Shown here one piece after another: positions 1 to 6,342 of a stretch of 6,923 bases of DNA (within the stretch, counting starts at the first letter, position 1; the number at the start of each line of letters is the position of its first letter). This DNA is from Methanosarcina sp. (GTDB taxonomy: Archaea; Halobacteriota; Methanosarcinia; Methanosarcinales; Methanosarcinaceae): NCBI GenBank assembly GCA_013331265.1, contig DUGS01000033.1:2346-9268 (forward strand), in the 5' to 3' direction. Made by a program: the position numbers and the translations under genes. A model generated the notes under the pieces. That model had not been told where the DNA came from. It was given only the letters and a program-made list of their open reading frames with translations, and did no database searches.

Positions 1-26
1 TCTGATCTAATACTGTTCTGATCTAA
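1..26. repeat. Direct repeat of TCTGATCTAA at the left edge
   Basis: The 10-mer TCTGATCTAA occurs at 1-10 and again at 17-26, a 16-bp period with a 6-bp spacer (TACTGT). It lies just beyond the stop codon of the minus-strand DUF1232 gene, in its downstream region. The window begins exactly at the first copy, so it cannot be seen whether these are the last units of a longer array. No function is assigned. Confidence 0.5.
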
Positions 27-33
27 ACCGCTA

Positions 34-429
34 TCAGTAATTCATTTTCCAGGCTCTATAGTTCTCCAGGTCGTCTTTAATAAGACTAAACGCAAAAGCA
101 AGTACAGCGACATCATCCACAAATCCAATTAAAGGAAGTATATCCGGAGAGATGTCAACTGGACTTATGAGATACAGGAGAGCTAATGTTAACACTAATG
201 CTGTTTTCTTCGGAACAGGGTATTTTCCATTGAAGGAATCTACTAACATTGAAAACAATAATTCTAAATAAACCCAAATTTTCCTGAGGTCTCCTTGACG
301 GTGATGCTGCCCCCCTTCCGGTTCTTCAGGAAAAACCGTGCTGTTATCAGAAGCCTGATCTTGATCGGCTTTAAATTGGTCAAGATTTGATCCAACTTTC
401 TTCTTTCTGAAATTATTGATTCTCTCCAT
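34..429 (-). CDS. DUF1232 (YkvA-like) small membrane protein
   Basis: This is a complete 131-residue protein. The C-terminal half carries the DUF1232 signature: a hydrophobic helix (about 76-88) running into SPVD (89-92), then PD (95-96), a Gly-containing turn (LPLIGFVDD, 98-106) and a second hydrophobic helix (107-117). The family is widespread in bacteria and archaea, is predicted to be membrane associated, and has no established biochemical role. The first 45 or so residues are polar and charged (Lys/Arg start, then Gln/Asp/Glu-rich and GGQHH) and look disordered; this extension is not part of the domain. The ATG start is supported by GGAGG (plus-strand 436-440) six bases upstream of it. 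The stop is TGA at 34-36. The gene is divergent from the CDF-aroC pair, so the two units share a spacer. Family assignment is confident; function is unknown. Confidence 0.85.
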   Translation of the reverse strand: MERINNFRKKKVGSNLDQFKADQDQASDNSTVFPEEPEGGQHHRQGDLRKIWVYLELLFSMLVDSFNGKYPVPKKTALVLTLALLYLISPVDISPDILPLIGFVDDVAVLAFAFSLIKDDLENYRAWKMNY

Positions 430-720
430 AATAATCCTCCAAATATAGATTGTATATAGGGTTTCTTAAACTAATGCCAAATTAATTATTTCTCTTCATC
501 TTTTTCTTAATTCCATCCATGTTGGTAATTTGAGTTACCGCTTATGGCTCCGTAATGATCATGAGAATGTGTTGTAATAAGCATAATGACAGCAGAATAT
601 TATAATATAAAACGACTCAAGTTAGTATACAATAATAACATTATCCTGACTTAAATAGCCTTAACTTCTATCGTTTTCGATCCTGTCATTTTATGTTTCT
701 CATCAGGGGGTTGTTATCCG
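430..720. other. Divergent A+T-rich spacer with promoter-like sequences
   Basis: No coding region is supported here. The spacer must hold the promoters of the DUF1232 gene (leftward) and the CDF-aroC unit (rightward). For the leftward gene, TATA-like stretches lie at 451-461 (CTATATAC on the minus strand) and at about 480-495; neither is decisive. A small hairpin can form at 524-539 (GGTAAT, loop TTGA, GTTACC, with one T-G wobble). An 8-bp palindrome, ATGATCAT, lies at 555-562 and could be a dimeric-regulator site. Both are short enough to arise by chance. Confidence 0.45.
598..612 (+). promoter_or_regulatory. Candidate archaeal TATA box for the CDF-aroC unit
   Basis: The stretch TATTATAATATAAAA is the most TATA-like sequence upstream of the CDF gene. 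Archaeal transcription normally starts about 25 bases downstream of the box, which would put the start near 635 and give a leader of roughly 85 nt. Placement is by eye only. The surrounding DNA is very A+T-rich, so other boxes are possible. Confidence 0.35.
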
Positions 721-1611
721 GTGATTCACAGGTCTAAAAAAGTCCAGCAAGTCCTTGTGATCGTACTTTTCCTGAACCTTGCTGTAGCTTTTGCTAAAAT
801 CATTTACGGAACCCTGAGCGGTGCTCTCAGTATGACAGCAGACGGCTATCATTCCCTATTTGATGGGGTCTCAAATATTGTGGGACTTATAGGAAGTTTT
901 ATTGCAGCGCGCCCCCCGGATAAAGAGCACCCTTACGGGTACCAGAAATATGAAACCGTAACCTCTATTTTTATTGCCCTGCTCCTTCTTTTTGTGGGTT
1001 TTGAGATTTTCCGGAATGCACTTGACCGTTTTCTTATCCGGAGCGTCCCTGAGGTTACAGCTATCAGCTTTCTTGTAATACTTGGTACGATGTGCATTAA
1101 CTATCTGGTCACTCACTATGAATATGGACAGGGTATATCCCTGAGAAGCCAGGTCCTTATTGCGGACTCCATGCACACGAAAAGCGACATCTATGTCTCT
1201 CTTTCGGTAATAGTAAGCCTGGCTGCCGTAAAGCTGGGTTTTCCTCTTCTTGACCCTGTGATCGCTCTTCTCATATCTTTTCTTATCTTCAGGGCCGGGT
1301 TTCGGATTATGAAGGAGAGCTACAGGGTCCTGCTTGATATGTCCAGGCTTGAGGAAGAAGACATCTGCAGCCTTGTTATAGGCGTTGAAGGGGTTCTGGG
1401 CTGCCATAAGATCCGGACTCGCGGCGGCATGGGAGATATACGGATAGATATGCATGTGCTTGTGAAGGCCGACCTGCCTCTTGAAGAAGCACATCTTATT
1501 TCTCACAACGTAAGTAAAACGTTGAAAGCCGAATACAAAGACATCACTGATGTGGTTGTGCACCTTGAACCCGCTTCACCCCAAGGATCAAATACCAAAA
1601 AAACCAGTTAA
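721..1611 (+). CDS. Cation diffusion facilitator (CDF) family divalent metal transporter
   Basis: This 296-residue membrane protein has the usual CDF length and layout: six transmembrane helices (about 10-28, 36-60, 80-98, 113-131, 145-170, 175-192) and a cytosolic C-terminal domain (about 205-285). Proteins of this family are dimeric antiporters that export Zn(II), Cd(II), Co(II), Fe(II) or Mn(II) in exchange for protons. The transport site is intact: H44-x3-D48 in helix 2 and H152-x3-D156 in helix 5. HxxxD in both helices is typical of Zn/Cd/Co-type members, whereas Mn-type members carry DxxxD. By comparison with E. coli YiiP, the C-terminal metal site also looks conserved (H229, H245, H258, H281, E283). 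The loop site keeps D67 and H70, but the second His of the usual HPYGH motif is Y74. The start is GTG, with AGGGGG (705-710) ten bases upstream; no in-frame ATG precedes it, and the next Met (38) lies inside helix 2. The gene is followed by aroC after 5 bp. The exact metal is inference. Confidence 0.9.
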   Translation: MIHRSKKVQQVLVIVLFLNLAVAFAKIIYGTLSGALSMTADGYHSLFDGVSNIVGLIGSFIAARPPDKEHPYGYQKYETVTSIFIALLLLFVGFEIFRNALDRFLIRSVPEVTAISFLVILGTMCINYLVTHYEYGQGISLRSQVLIADSMHTKSDIYVSLSVIVSLAAVKLGFPLLDPVIALLISFLIFRAGFRIMKESYRVLLDMSRLEEEDICSLVIGVEGVLGCHKIRTRGGMGDIRIDMHVLVKADLPLEEAHLISHNVSKTLKAEYKDITDVVVHLEPASPQGSNTKKTS

Positions 1612-1616
1612 GATGC

Positions 1617-2714
1617 ATGGCTGGAAACATTTTCGGGCAGATGTTTCGAATCACGACCTGGGGTGAGTCCCACGGAAGGGCTGTCGGTGTCGTGGTTGAC
1701 GGGCTGCCTGCAGGACTCCCTTTTTCCGAAGCCGACATCCAGAAAGAACTGGACAGGCGGCGCCCAGGACAGAGTGAAGTCTCCACACCGAGAAGCGAGG
1801 CTGACAGGGTGGAGATACTTTCTGGAATTTTCGAAGGCATGAGTACAGGCACCCCCATCTCCATGCTTGTCTGGAACTCGGATGCCCGGTCTTCTTCTTA
1901 TGATGCTATTAAAAATACTCCCCGCCCGGGACATGCAGATTTTACATATATGGCTCGCTACGGGATAAGAGACCACCGCGGAGGGGGCAGGTCATCAGCC
2001 CGCGAGACAATAGGCAGGGTTGCAGGCGGAGCCCTGGCAAAGCTTCTTCTTTCTCGTTCCGGGATCAGGATTGCCGGGCATGTCCTCGAACTCGGAGCCA
2101 TCCGGGCAAACCCCCTCTCTTTTGAAGAAATCCTTGAAAACGTGGAAAAAACCCCTGTCCGCTGTGCCGATCTCGCAGCCGCTGAAAAAATGCTTGAGAA
2201 AGTTGCAGCCCTGCGTCAGGAAGGGGACAGTGTCGGTGGAATTGTCGAGATCATTGTAAAAGGTGTGCCTGCAGGCATTGGAGAACCCGTATTTGACAGG
2301 CTTGACGCAGACCTTGCAAGAGCTCTTATGAGCATCCCCGCAGTCAAAGGCTTTGAAATCGGAGCCGGATTTGAGGCTGCCCGCATGCGTGGAAGTGAAA
2401 TGAACGATTCTTTCCGCATTGAAGACGGAGAAATAACCTGTACGAGCAATAACGCAGGCGGGGTACTCGGAGGAATTTCTACGGGTCTGGATATTGTTTG
2501 CAGGGCAGCAGTAAAACCCACCCCTTCCATAAGTAAACTTCAGCAAACAGTTGACCTCACAACCCGGGAAAACGCAGAAATCTCAATCAAAGGTCGGCAT
2601 GATCCTACGATTCCCCCGCGCATGGTGCCGGTTGCCGAAGCCATGGTTGCCCTTGTACTTGCAGACCATATGCTCAGAAGTGGCTTTATAAATCCAAGAA
2701 CCCTGCTGGAATAA
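1617..2714 (+). CDS. aroC: Chorismate synthase
   Basis: AroC converts 5-enolpyruvylshikimate-3-phosphate to chorismate by anti-1,4 elimination of phosphate. It is the last shikimate-pathway step and needs reduced FMN; the enzyme is a cytosolic tetramer. The 365-residue product has the normal length, and all family signatures are present: GESHG (16-20, catalytic H19), RRRPGQ (47-52), RPGHAD (103-108, second catalytic H106), RGGGRSSARET (121-131), SNNAGGVLGGISTG (277-290) and GRHDPTIPPR (326-335, with the conserved D329). The Met-Ala-Gly-Asn start matches the family N terminus, so ATG 1617 is preferred over Met9. The gene begins 5 bp after the CDF stop codon, and no good Shine-Dalgarno sequence is visible in the bases just upstream (AACCAGTTAAGATGC). 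This suggests co-transcription and possibly translational coupling with the CDF gene. Archaea differ from most bacteria in the first steps of this pathway but share this one. Base composition is like that of its neighbour. Confidence 0.98.
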   Translation: MAGNIFGQMFRITTWGESHGRAVGVVVDGLPAGLPFSEADIQKELDRRRPGQSEVSTPRSEADRVEILSGIFEGMSTGTPISMLVWNSDARSSSYDAIKNTPRPGHADFTYMARYGIRDHRGGGRSSARETIGRVAGGALAKLLLSRSGIRIAGHVLELGAIRANPLSFEEILENVEKTPVRCADLAAAEKMLEKVAALRQEGDSVGGIVEIIVKGVPAGIGEPVFDRLDADLARALMSIPAVKGFEIGAGFEAARMRGSEMNDSFRIEDGEITCTSNNAGGVLGGISTGLDIVCRAAVKPTPSISKLQQTVDLTTRENAEISIKGRHDPTIPPRMVPVAEAMVALVLADHMLRSGFINPRTLLE

Positions 2715-2729
2715 AGAGATGCGATTCAA

Positions 2730-2735
2730 TTTTTT
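2730..2735 (+). terminator. Oligo-T tract after aroC, candidate archaeal terminator
   Basis: A run of six T lies 15 bases past the aroC stop codon. Archaeal RNA polymerase commonly terminates at T-rich tracts without a strong hairpin, and none is evident here. The position fits the end of the CDF-aroC transcript, but a six-base run in A+T-rich DNA is weak evidence. Confidence 0.35.
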
Positions 2736-2987
2736 GATCATGGAAAATAATTTTAAAAACCTTCTGATTTGAGGATGAAATTGGTTTTGGGATAAGCTCA
2801 TACAAATCGGATAATCGTTGTAGCCTCAACACAAAATATATGCAGAGGGAAAAATAAATATAAGTAAATAAAATTTATTGTGATATGGTTGGCATAGTAT
2901 TGTGAGCTGTCAACTCCCTCAACTGATAAGGTTTTTGATTCTCCCAAATGTCGCTTTGCACAGTGTTTTTTCAGTGAAAGTCCAATT

Positions 2988-3032
2988 ATGAAGCACGGGA
3001 AGGAAAGACCATACATTATAGAGACAATGTAG
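2988..3032 (+). other. Short upstream ORF ending in TAG, in frame with the kinase
   Basis: ATG at 2988 opens 14 codons (MKHGKERPYIIETM), then TAG at 3030-3032. The reading frame is that of the kinase, and it stays open from 3033 to the kinase ATG at 3084. There is no good ribosome binding site before this ATG. It may be chance, a regulatory upstream ORF, or (less likely) an N-terminal extension reached by decoding UAG as pyrrolysine, which Methanosarcina species can do. Confidence 0.2.
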
Positions 3033-3040
3033 AGACAATG
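3019..3040. repeat. Perfect 11-bp tandem repeat TAGAGACAATG x2 before the kinase
   Basis: TAGAGACAATG occurs at 3019-3029 and, with no gap, at 3030-3040, 44-65 bases upstream of the kinase start codon. About one DNA helical turn separates equivalent positions, so side-by-side protein binding is conceivable. Replication slippage is the simpler explanation. Confidence 0.6.
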
Positions 3041-3083
3041 GAATTTTCGCTTTATACATCGGCAAGCAGGGGAATATTTTGGA

Positions 3084-5927
3084 ATGAGAGAACGCCTGAG
3101 AAAATCTGGCATTGATATAATTGGAGATGTACCCTGGGGAACGCACTTCTGCCAGTTTTACCAAACAAGGGAAGACCTGATAGACATACTCGTTCCTTAC
3201 TTCAAAGCAGGGCTGGAAAATAACGAGCTTTGCGTGTGGATCACATCACAACCTCTGGAAATTGAGGAAGCAAAAGAAGCCCTGAAATTGGCTGTTCCTG
3301 ATATTGATGTTTATCTTGAGAAAGGACAAATGGAAATCATCCCTTACACTCATGGGTATCTGAAGGAGGGTATTTTCGATCCTGAGAGAGTCGTAAATAG
3401 CTGGGTTGAAAAAATTAATCTGGTTCTGGAAAGGGGCTACGATGGACTCAGGGCTGCAGGGGACAACCGCTGGCTGGAAAAAGAAGGCTGGAATAGTTTT
3501 GTTGATTATGAAAATAAAGTGGATGCCATCATCGACAGGTACCACGTAATAGCCCTATGCCCATATTATCTCGATATGTGCAGCACAGCCGGGATTATTG
3601 ATGTAGTCTCCAACCATCAATCTGCTTTGATCAAAAGGGAAGGAAAATGGGAGCGGATAGAAAATTCCGGAAGGAAAAGGGCAGAAAAGGCGCTGCAGGT
3701 GAGTGAGGAGCGCTATAGATCTCTGTATGAAAACAGCCTCGACGGAATTTTGCTGACAAAGCCTGATGGCACTGTTCTCTGTGCAAACCCTCAAGCGTGT
3801 CAAATGTTTGGCATGACTGAAGATGAAATTATACGGGCGGGAAGAGACGGTCTGGCAGTCAACGATGAGAAGCTTGCTGATGCACTTGAGGAAAGAAGGC
3901 TGACCGGCCGAGCGAGAGCTGAACTGATATACAGACGAAAAGACGGGTCAACTTTCGTCTGCGATACAACCTCTAAACTCTTTGTGGGCGCTGATGGCGA
4001 TATAAACACATGTCAGATCATTAGAGATATCTCGGAATGCAAGCAGTCTGAGGATGCGCTCCAAAAGAGTGAGGCGGAGCTTGCGAGGGCGCAGCAGATC
4101 TCTCAAATCGGCAGCTGGACCTGGGACCTTATTACTAACGAGATCACATGGTCTGAACAATCGTACCGGAACTATGGGCTGGTTCCGGGTGAAGTGAAAC
4201 CTTCGTATGATCTTTTCTTAAGCTTCATCGTGCCCGAGGATAGGGAAATGGTCGACAGGGAGATCCAGAAGTCCATTGAGAGCGGGCATAAGTACATAGT
4301 CACCTACAATATCATCCGCAGGGATGGCACGCCGAGAATCCTGTTGAGTGAAAACGAAATCGTCACGGATGACTCTGGTAAGGTCGTTTTGATGTATGGC
4401 ACCAACCAGGACATCACCGAGCGCAAAAGAGCAGAAGAAGCCCTGAGGTTGTCAAATCTTTATAACCGCAGTTTGATTGAAGCCAGTCTGGATCCTTTTA
4501 TGACCATCGGGTCAGATGGAAAAATAACCGATGTCAATAATTCTACTGAAATAGTTACTGGCTATTCTCGGAATGAACTCATAGGTACCGATTTCTCAGA
4601 CTATTTTACTGAGCCTGAAAAAGCCAGAGAAGCTTATCGGCATGCGTTCCAGGAAAGATCGGTACGGGATTATCCTCTTGAAATGCAGCATAAGAATGGG
4701 CATGTAACTCCTGTTTTGTATAATGTCTCAGTTTATAAGGATGAGTCTGGTAAAGTTCTCGGGGTCTTTGCTGCCGCACGTGATACTACAGAGCTTCTAA
4801 AGGCAAAAAGAGCTCTACAAAGAGCACATGACAATTTAGAAAAACTGGTTGAAGAGCGGACAATACAGCTTGAAAGCGCTTATCTATCATTGAAAGAAAA
4901 TGAGAAAAGCCTTTCTGAAGCTCAAAAAATGGCACATGTTGGAAACTGGGATTGGGACCTTATAACCGGTAAAGTGCACTGGTCCGATGAACTTTGTAGA
5001 ATTTTTGGACGTGGCCTTTCAGAAGCCGATGCAACTTATGATGAACTTTTGAACTATGTGCATCCCGATGACCGGGATTATGTGGACAGCGCCGTTAAGA
5101 GAAGCTTCACCGGAGCGTGCCGCGGTATTGATTATAGGATCATTACGGGCAGAGGGGAAGAACGCACAGTCTACGGGGATATAGAAGTTATTTTTGATCA
5201 GAATAACACCCCTGTTCGAGCCAGGGGAATAATTCAGGATGTTACTGAGCGCAAGAAGGCTGAAGAAGCTCTGGCAAACATTGAAATTGTCCGCAAAAAG
5301 GAAATCCACCACAGAATTAAGAATAATCTTCAGGTAATCTCCTCCCTGCTTGATCTCCAGGCTGATAAGTTCAATAACAGAGAGGATATTAAGGATTCGG
5401 AAGTCCTTGAAGCTTTCAGGGAAAGTCAGGACAGAGTTATATCAATGGCTCTTATTCATGAGGAACTGTACAAAGGGGGAGGTCTCGACACACTGAACTT
5501 TTCATCGTATATTGAGGAACTCGCTGAGAACCTCTTCCAGACATACAGACTTGGAAATGATAATCTCAGATTAAATATGGACCTTGAAGAAAACATCTTC
5601 TTTGATATGGATGTTGCAGTCCCGTTAGGAATTATTGTTAATGAACTCGTTTCTAACTCTCTCAAACATGCATTTACTGAGGATAAAGAAGGGGAAATAC
5701 GAATCCAGCTTTGCAGGGAAGAAAAAAGTACTGAAACTCAGGAATCTCTTTTCAGCCTGACAATTTCAGATAATGGAAAAGGAATTTCTGAAAAAATAGA
5801 CCTGGAAAATGTTGAATCACTGGGGCTGAAGCTGGTAAGTATCCTGGTTGCCCAGCTGAATGGAAAAATCGAACTTAAAAGAACGAATGGAACGGAATTC
5901 AGAATTACTTTCAACGTAGCAGAATGA
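3084..5927 (+). CDS. MEDS-PAS4 sensor histidine kinase (HisKA_2/HATPase)
   Basis: This 947-residue protein has no transmembrane segment and should be cytosolic. The order is: MEDS domain (about 9-180, with the GTHFCQFYQ motif at 19-27); a linker helix (185-210); PAS1 (205-322); PAS2 (330-448); PAS3 (455-572); a coiled-coil linker (573-612); PAS4 (613-722); HisKA_2 (about 738-812); and HATPase_c (about 838-945). The phosphoacceptor motif EIHHRIKNNLQ (740-750) makes H743 the likely phosphorylated residue. The ATP site is complete: N box NELVSNSLKHAF (853-864), G1 box DNGKG (896-900) and G2 box SLGLKLV (912-918). MEDS was named for methanogens/methylotrophs and DcmR, and is predicted to sense small hydrocarbon derivatives; a methylated-substrate signal is therefore plausible but unproven. 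PAS2 and PAS4 are of the PAS_3 type and resemble each other. PAS1 is cysteine-rich. There is no receiver domain and no response regulator nearby, so the output is unknown. AGGGGA (3068-3073) lies ten bases before the ATG, and no earlier in-frame ATG follows the TAG at 3030. Confidence 0.93.
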   Translation: MRERLRKSGIDIIGDVPWGTHFCQFYQTREDLIDILVPYFKAGLENNELCVWITSQPLEIEEAKEALKLAVPDIDVYLEKGQMEIIPYTHGYLKEGIFDPERVVNSWVEKINLVLERGYDGLRAAGDNRWLEKEGWNSFVDYENKVDAIIDRYHVIALCPYYLDMCSTAGIIDVVSNHQSALIKREGKWERIENSGRKRAEKALQVSEERYRSLYENSLDGILLTKPDGTVLCANPQACQMFGMTEDEIIRAGRDGLAVNDEKLADALEERRLTGRARAELIYRRKDGSTFVCDTTSKLFVGADGDINTCQIIRDISECKQSEDALQKSEAELARAQQISQIGSWTWDLITNEITWSEQSYRNYGLVPGEVKPSYDLFLSFIVPEDREMVDREIQKSIESGHKYIVTYNIIRRDGTPRILLSENEIVTDDSGKVVLMYGTNQDITERKRAEEALRLSNLYNRSLIEASLDPFMTIGSDGKITDVNNSTEIVTGYSRNELIGTDFSDYFTEPEKAREAYRHAFQERSVRDYPLEMQHKNGHVTPVLYNVSVYKDESGKVLGVFAAARDTTELLKAKRALQRAHDNLEKLVEERTIQLESAYLSLKENEKSLSEAQKMAHVGNWDWDLITGKVHWSDELCRIFGRGLSEADATYDELLNYVHPDDRDYVDSAVKRSFTGACRGIDYRIITGRGEERTVYGDIEVIFDQNNTPVRARGIIQDVTERKKAEEALANIEIVRKKEIHHRIKNNLQVISSLLDLQADKFNNREDIKDSEVLEAFRESQDRVISMALIHEELYKGGGLDTLNFSSYIEELAENLFQTYRLGNDNLRLNMDLEENIFFDMDVAVPLGIIVNELVSNSLKHAFTEDKEGEIRIQLCREEKSTETQESLFSLTISDNGKGISEKIDLENVESLGLKLVSILVAQLNGKIELKRTNGTEFRITFNVAE

Positions 5928-5949
5928 TCATAAGCCCGGACAAAATAAC

Positions 5950-5967
5950 GTGTCTTATGTGTCTTAT
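5950..5967. repeat. Tandem 9-bp repeat GTGTCTTAT x2
   Basis: GTGTCTTAT occurs at 5950-5958 and 5959-5967, starting 23 bases after the kinase stop codon. The first copy overlaps one arm of a short inverted repeat (CATAAG 5929-5934, CTTATG 5954-5959) that could form a 6-bp hairpin in the 3' end of the kinase transcript. Confidence 0.45.
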
Positions 5968-6022
5968 AATTGAATGGCAAGTGCACCATGCCTAATAATA
6001 AGCATTTTCCGCCGCAAACCAC

Positions 6023-6030
6023 TTCTTTTT
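6023..6030 (+). terminator. T-rich tract after the kinase, candidate archaeal terminator
   Basis: TTCTTTTT lies about 95 bases beyond the kinase stop codon and is the first pyrimidine-rich T tract downstream. It could end the kinase transcript by the archaeal oligo-T mechanism. A longer T7 run follows at 6132-6138. Which of these is used, if either, cannot be told from sequence. Confidence 0.3.
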
Positions 6031-6275
6031 AATCCTGCTGCAAATTATCCTGCAGGTATCTATCTGGATTTCAGATGAACTGGTTTGAATGCAAGCTTAG
6101 AAAACTGTACATTTCTGCATATTCATGTAGCTTTTTTTATATTGTACAAAACACCCTCGGCAACTGTAGCCTTATAAATTCTCTGTCCAGGGCATCAAAC
6201 AATCAAAGGTCAGAGAATAATTGTGTACTCCAAAAGAGAATGAAATATTTTCAGTTTGATGATCTGGCTAGAAAA

Positions 6276-6283
6276 CTTATATA
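6276..6283 (+). promoter_or_regulatory. Candidate TATA box for the secreted-protein gene
   Basis: CTTATATA closely matches the archaeal box A consensus (YTTATATA). Initiation about 25 bases downstream would start the transcript near 6307 and give a leader of about 210 nt before the ATG at 6517. An upstream alternative is the TTTTTTTATATTG stretch at 6132-6144. Confidence 0.4.
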
Positions 6284-6305
6284 GAGTCTGTTGAAAATCA
6301 ATTAT

Positions 6306-6342
6306 GGAGTTCAAATATACTTTCCATGCTCACCTGAACTCC
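6306..6342 (+). repeat. 8-bp inverted repeat in the putative leader
   Basis: GGAGTTCA (6306-6313) and TGAACTCC (6335-6342) are perfect inverted repeats around a 21-base loop. An alternative, shorter hairpin uses GAAC (6337-6340 region) with GTTC about five bases on, so two folds compete for the same bases. The repeat would sit at the very 5' end of a transcript started from the CTTATATA box. No known riboswitch was recognised. Confidence 0.35.

Larger units (their letters stand above)
2715..3083. other. A+T-rich spacer upstream of the sensor kinase
   Basis: No full-size gene is present. The spacer holds the presumed aroC terminator and, further on, the likely kinase promoter. TATA-like sequences occur at 2833-2841 (AAAATATAT) and 2855-2863 (TAAATATAA). 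Next to the latter is a 6-bp A+T inverted repeat, AATAAA/TTTATT, at 2867-2879. The hexamer TCAACT is repeated at 2910-2915 and 2919-2924. A perfect 11-bp tandem repeat and a short upstream ORF, both described separately, occupy the last 100 bases. A leader of 150-220 nt would follow if either TATA box is used; long 5' leaders are common in Methanosarcina. Confidence 0.5.

Noticed and set aside
871..1563. 230-codon minus-strand ORF opposite the CDF gene
   Set aside because: It is a shadow of the CDF coding sequence: no domain, His/Lys/Tyr-rich translation typical of antisense frames, and the plus-strand gene has all CDF motifs.
1995..2546. 183-codon minus-strand ORF opposite aroC, and smaller frames in the same gene
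   Set aside because: aroC is complete and carries every family signature; the overlapping frames have no recognisable features.
2715..3083. Searched for tRNA, CRISPR repeats or a hidden small gene
   Set aside because: No cloverleaf, no regularly spaced repeats and only very short frames; the region reads as promoter and leader DNA.
4820..4920. Possibility that the kinase is two genes split at the coiled-coil linker before PAS4
   Set aside because: The frame is continuous through the region, with no stop, ribosome binding site or start needed; the coiled coil is a normal inter-PAS linker.
6075..6284. 69-codon plus-strand ORF in the spacer after the kinase
   Set aside because: No ribosome binding site, no recognisable domain, low-complexity Ser/Asn composition, and its TAG stop lies inside the best TATA box of the spacer. 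Most likely chance.
6284..6300. GAGTCTGTTGAAAATCA, reminiscent of insertion-sequence ends
   Set aside because: No inverted partner copy, no target-site duplication and no transposase remnant are present in the window.
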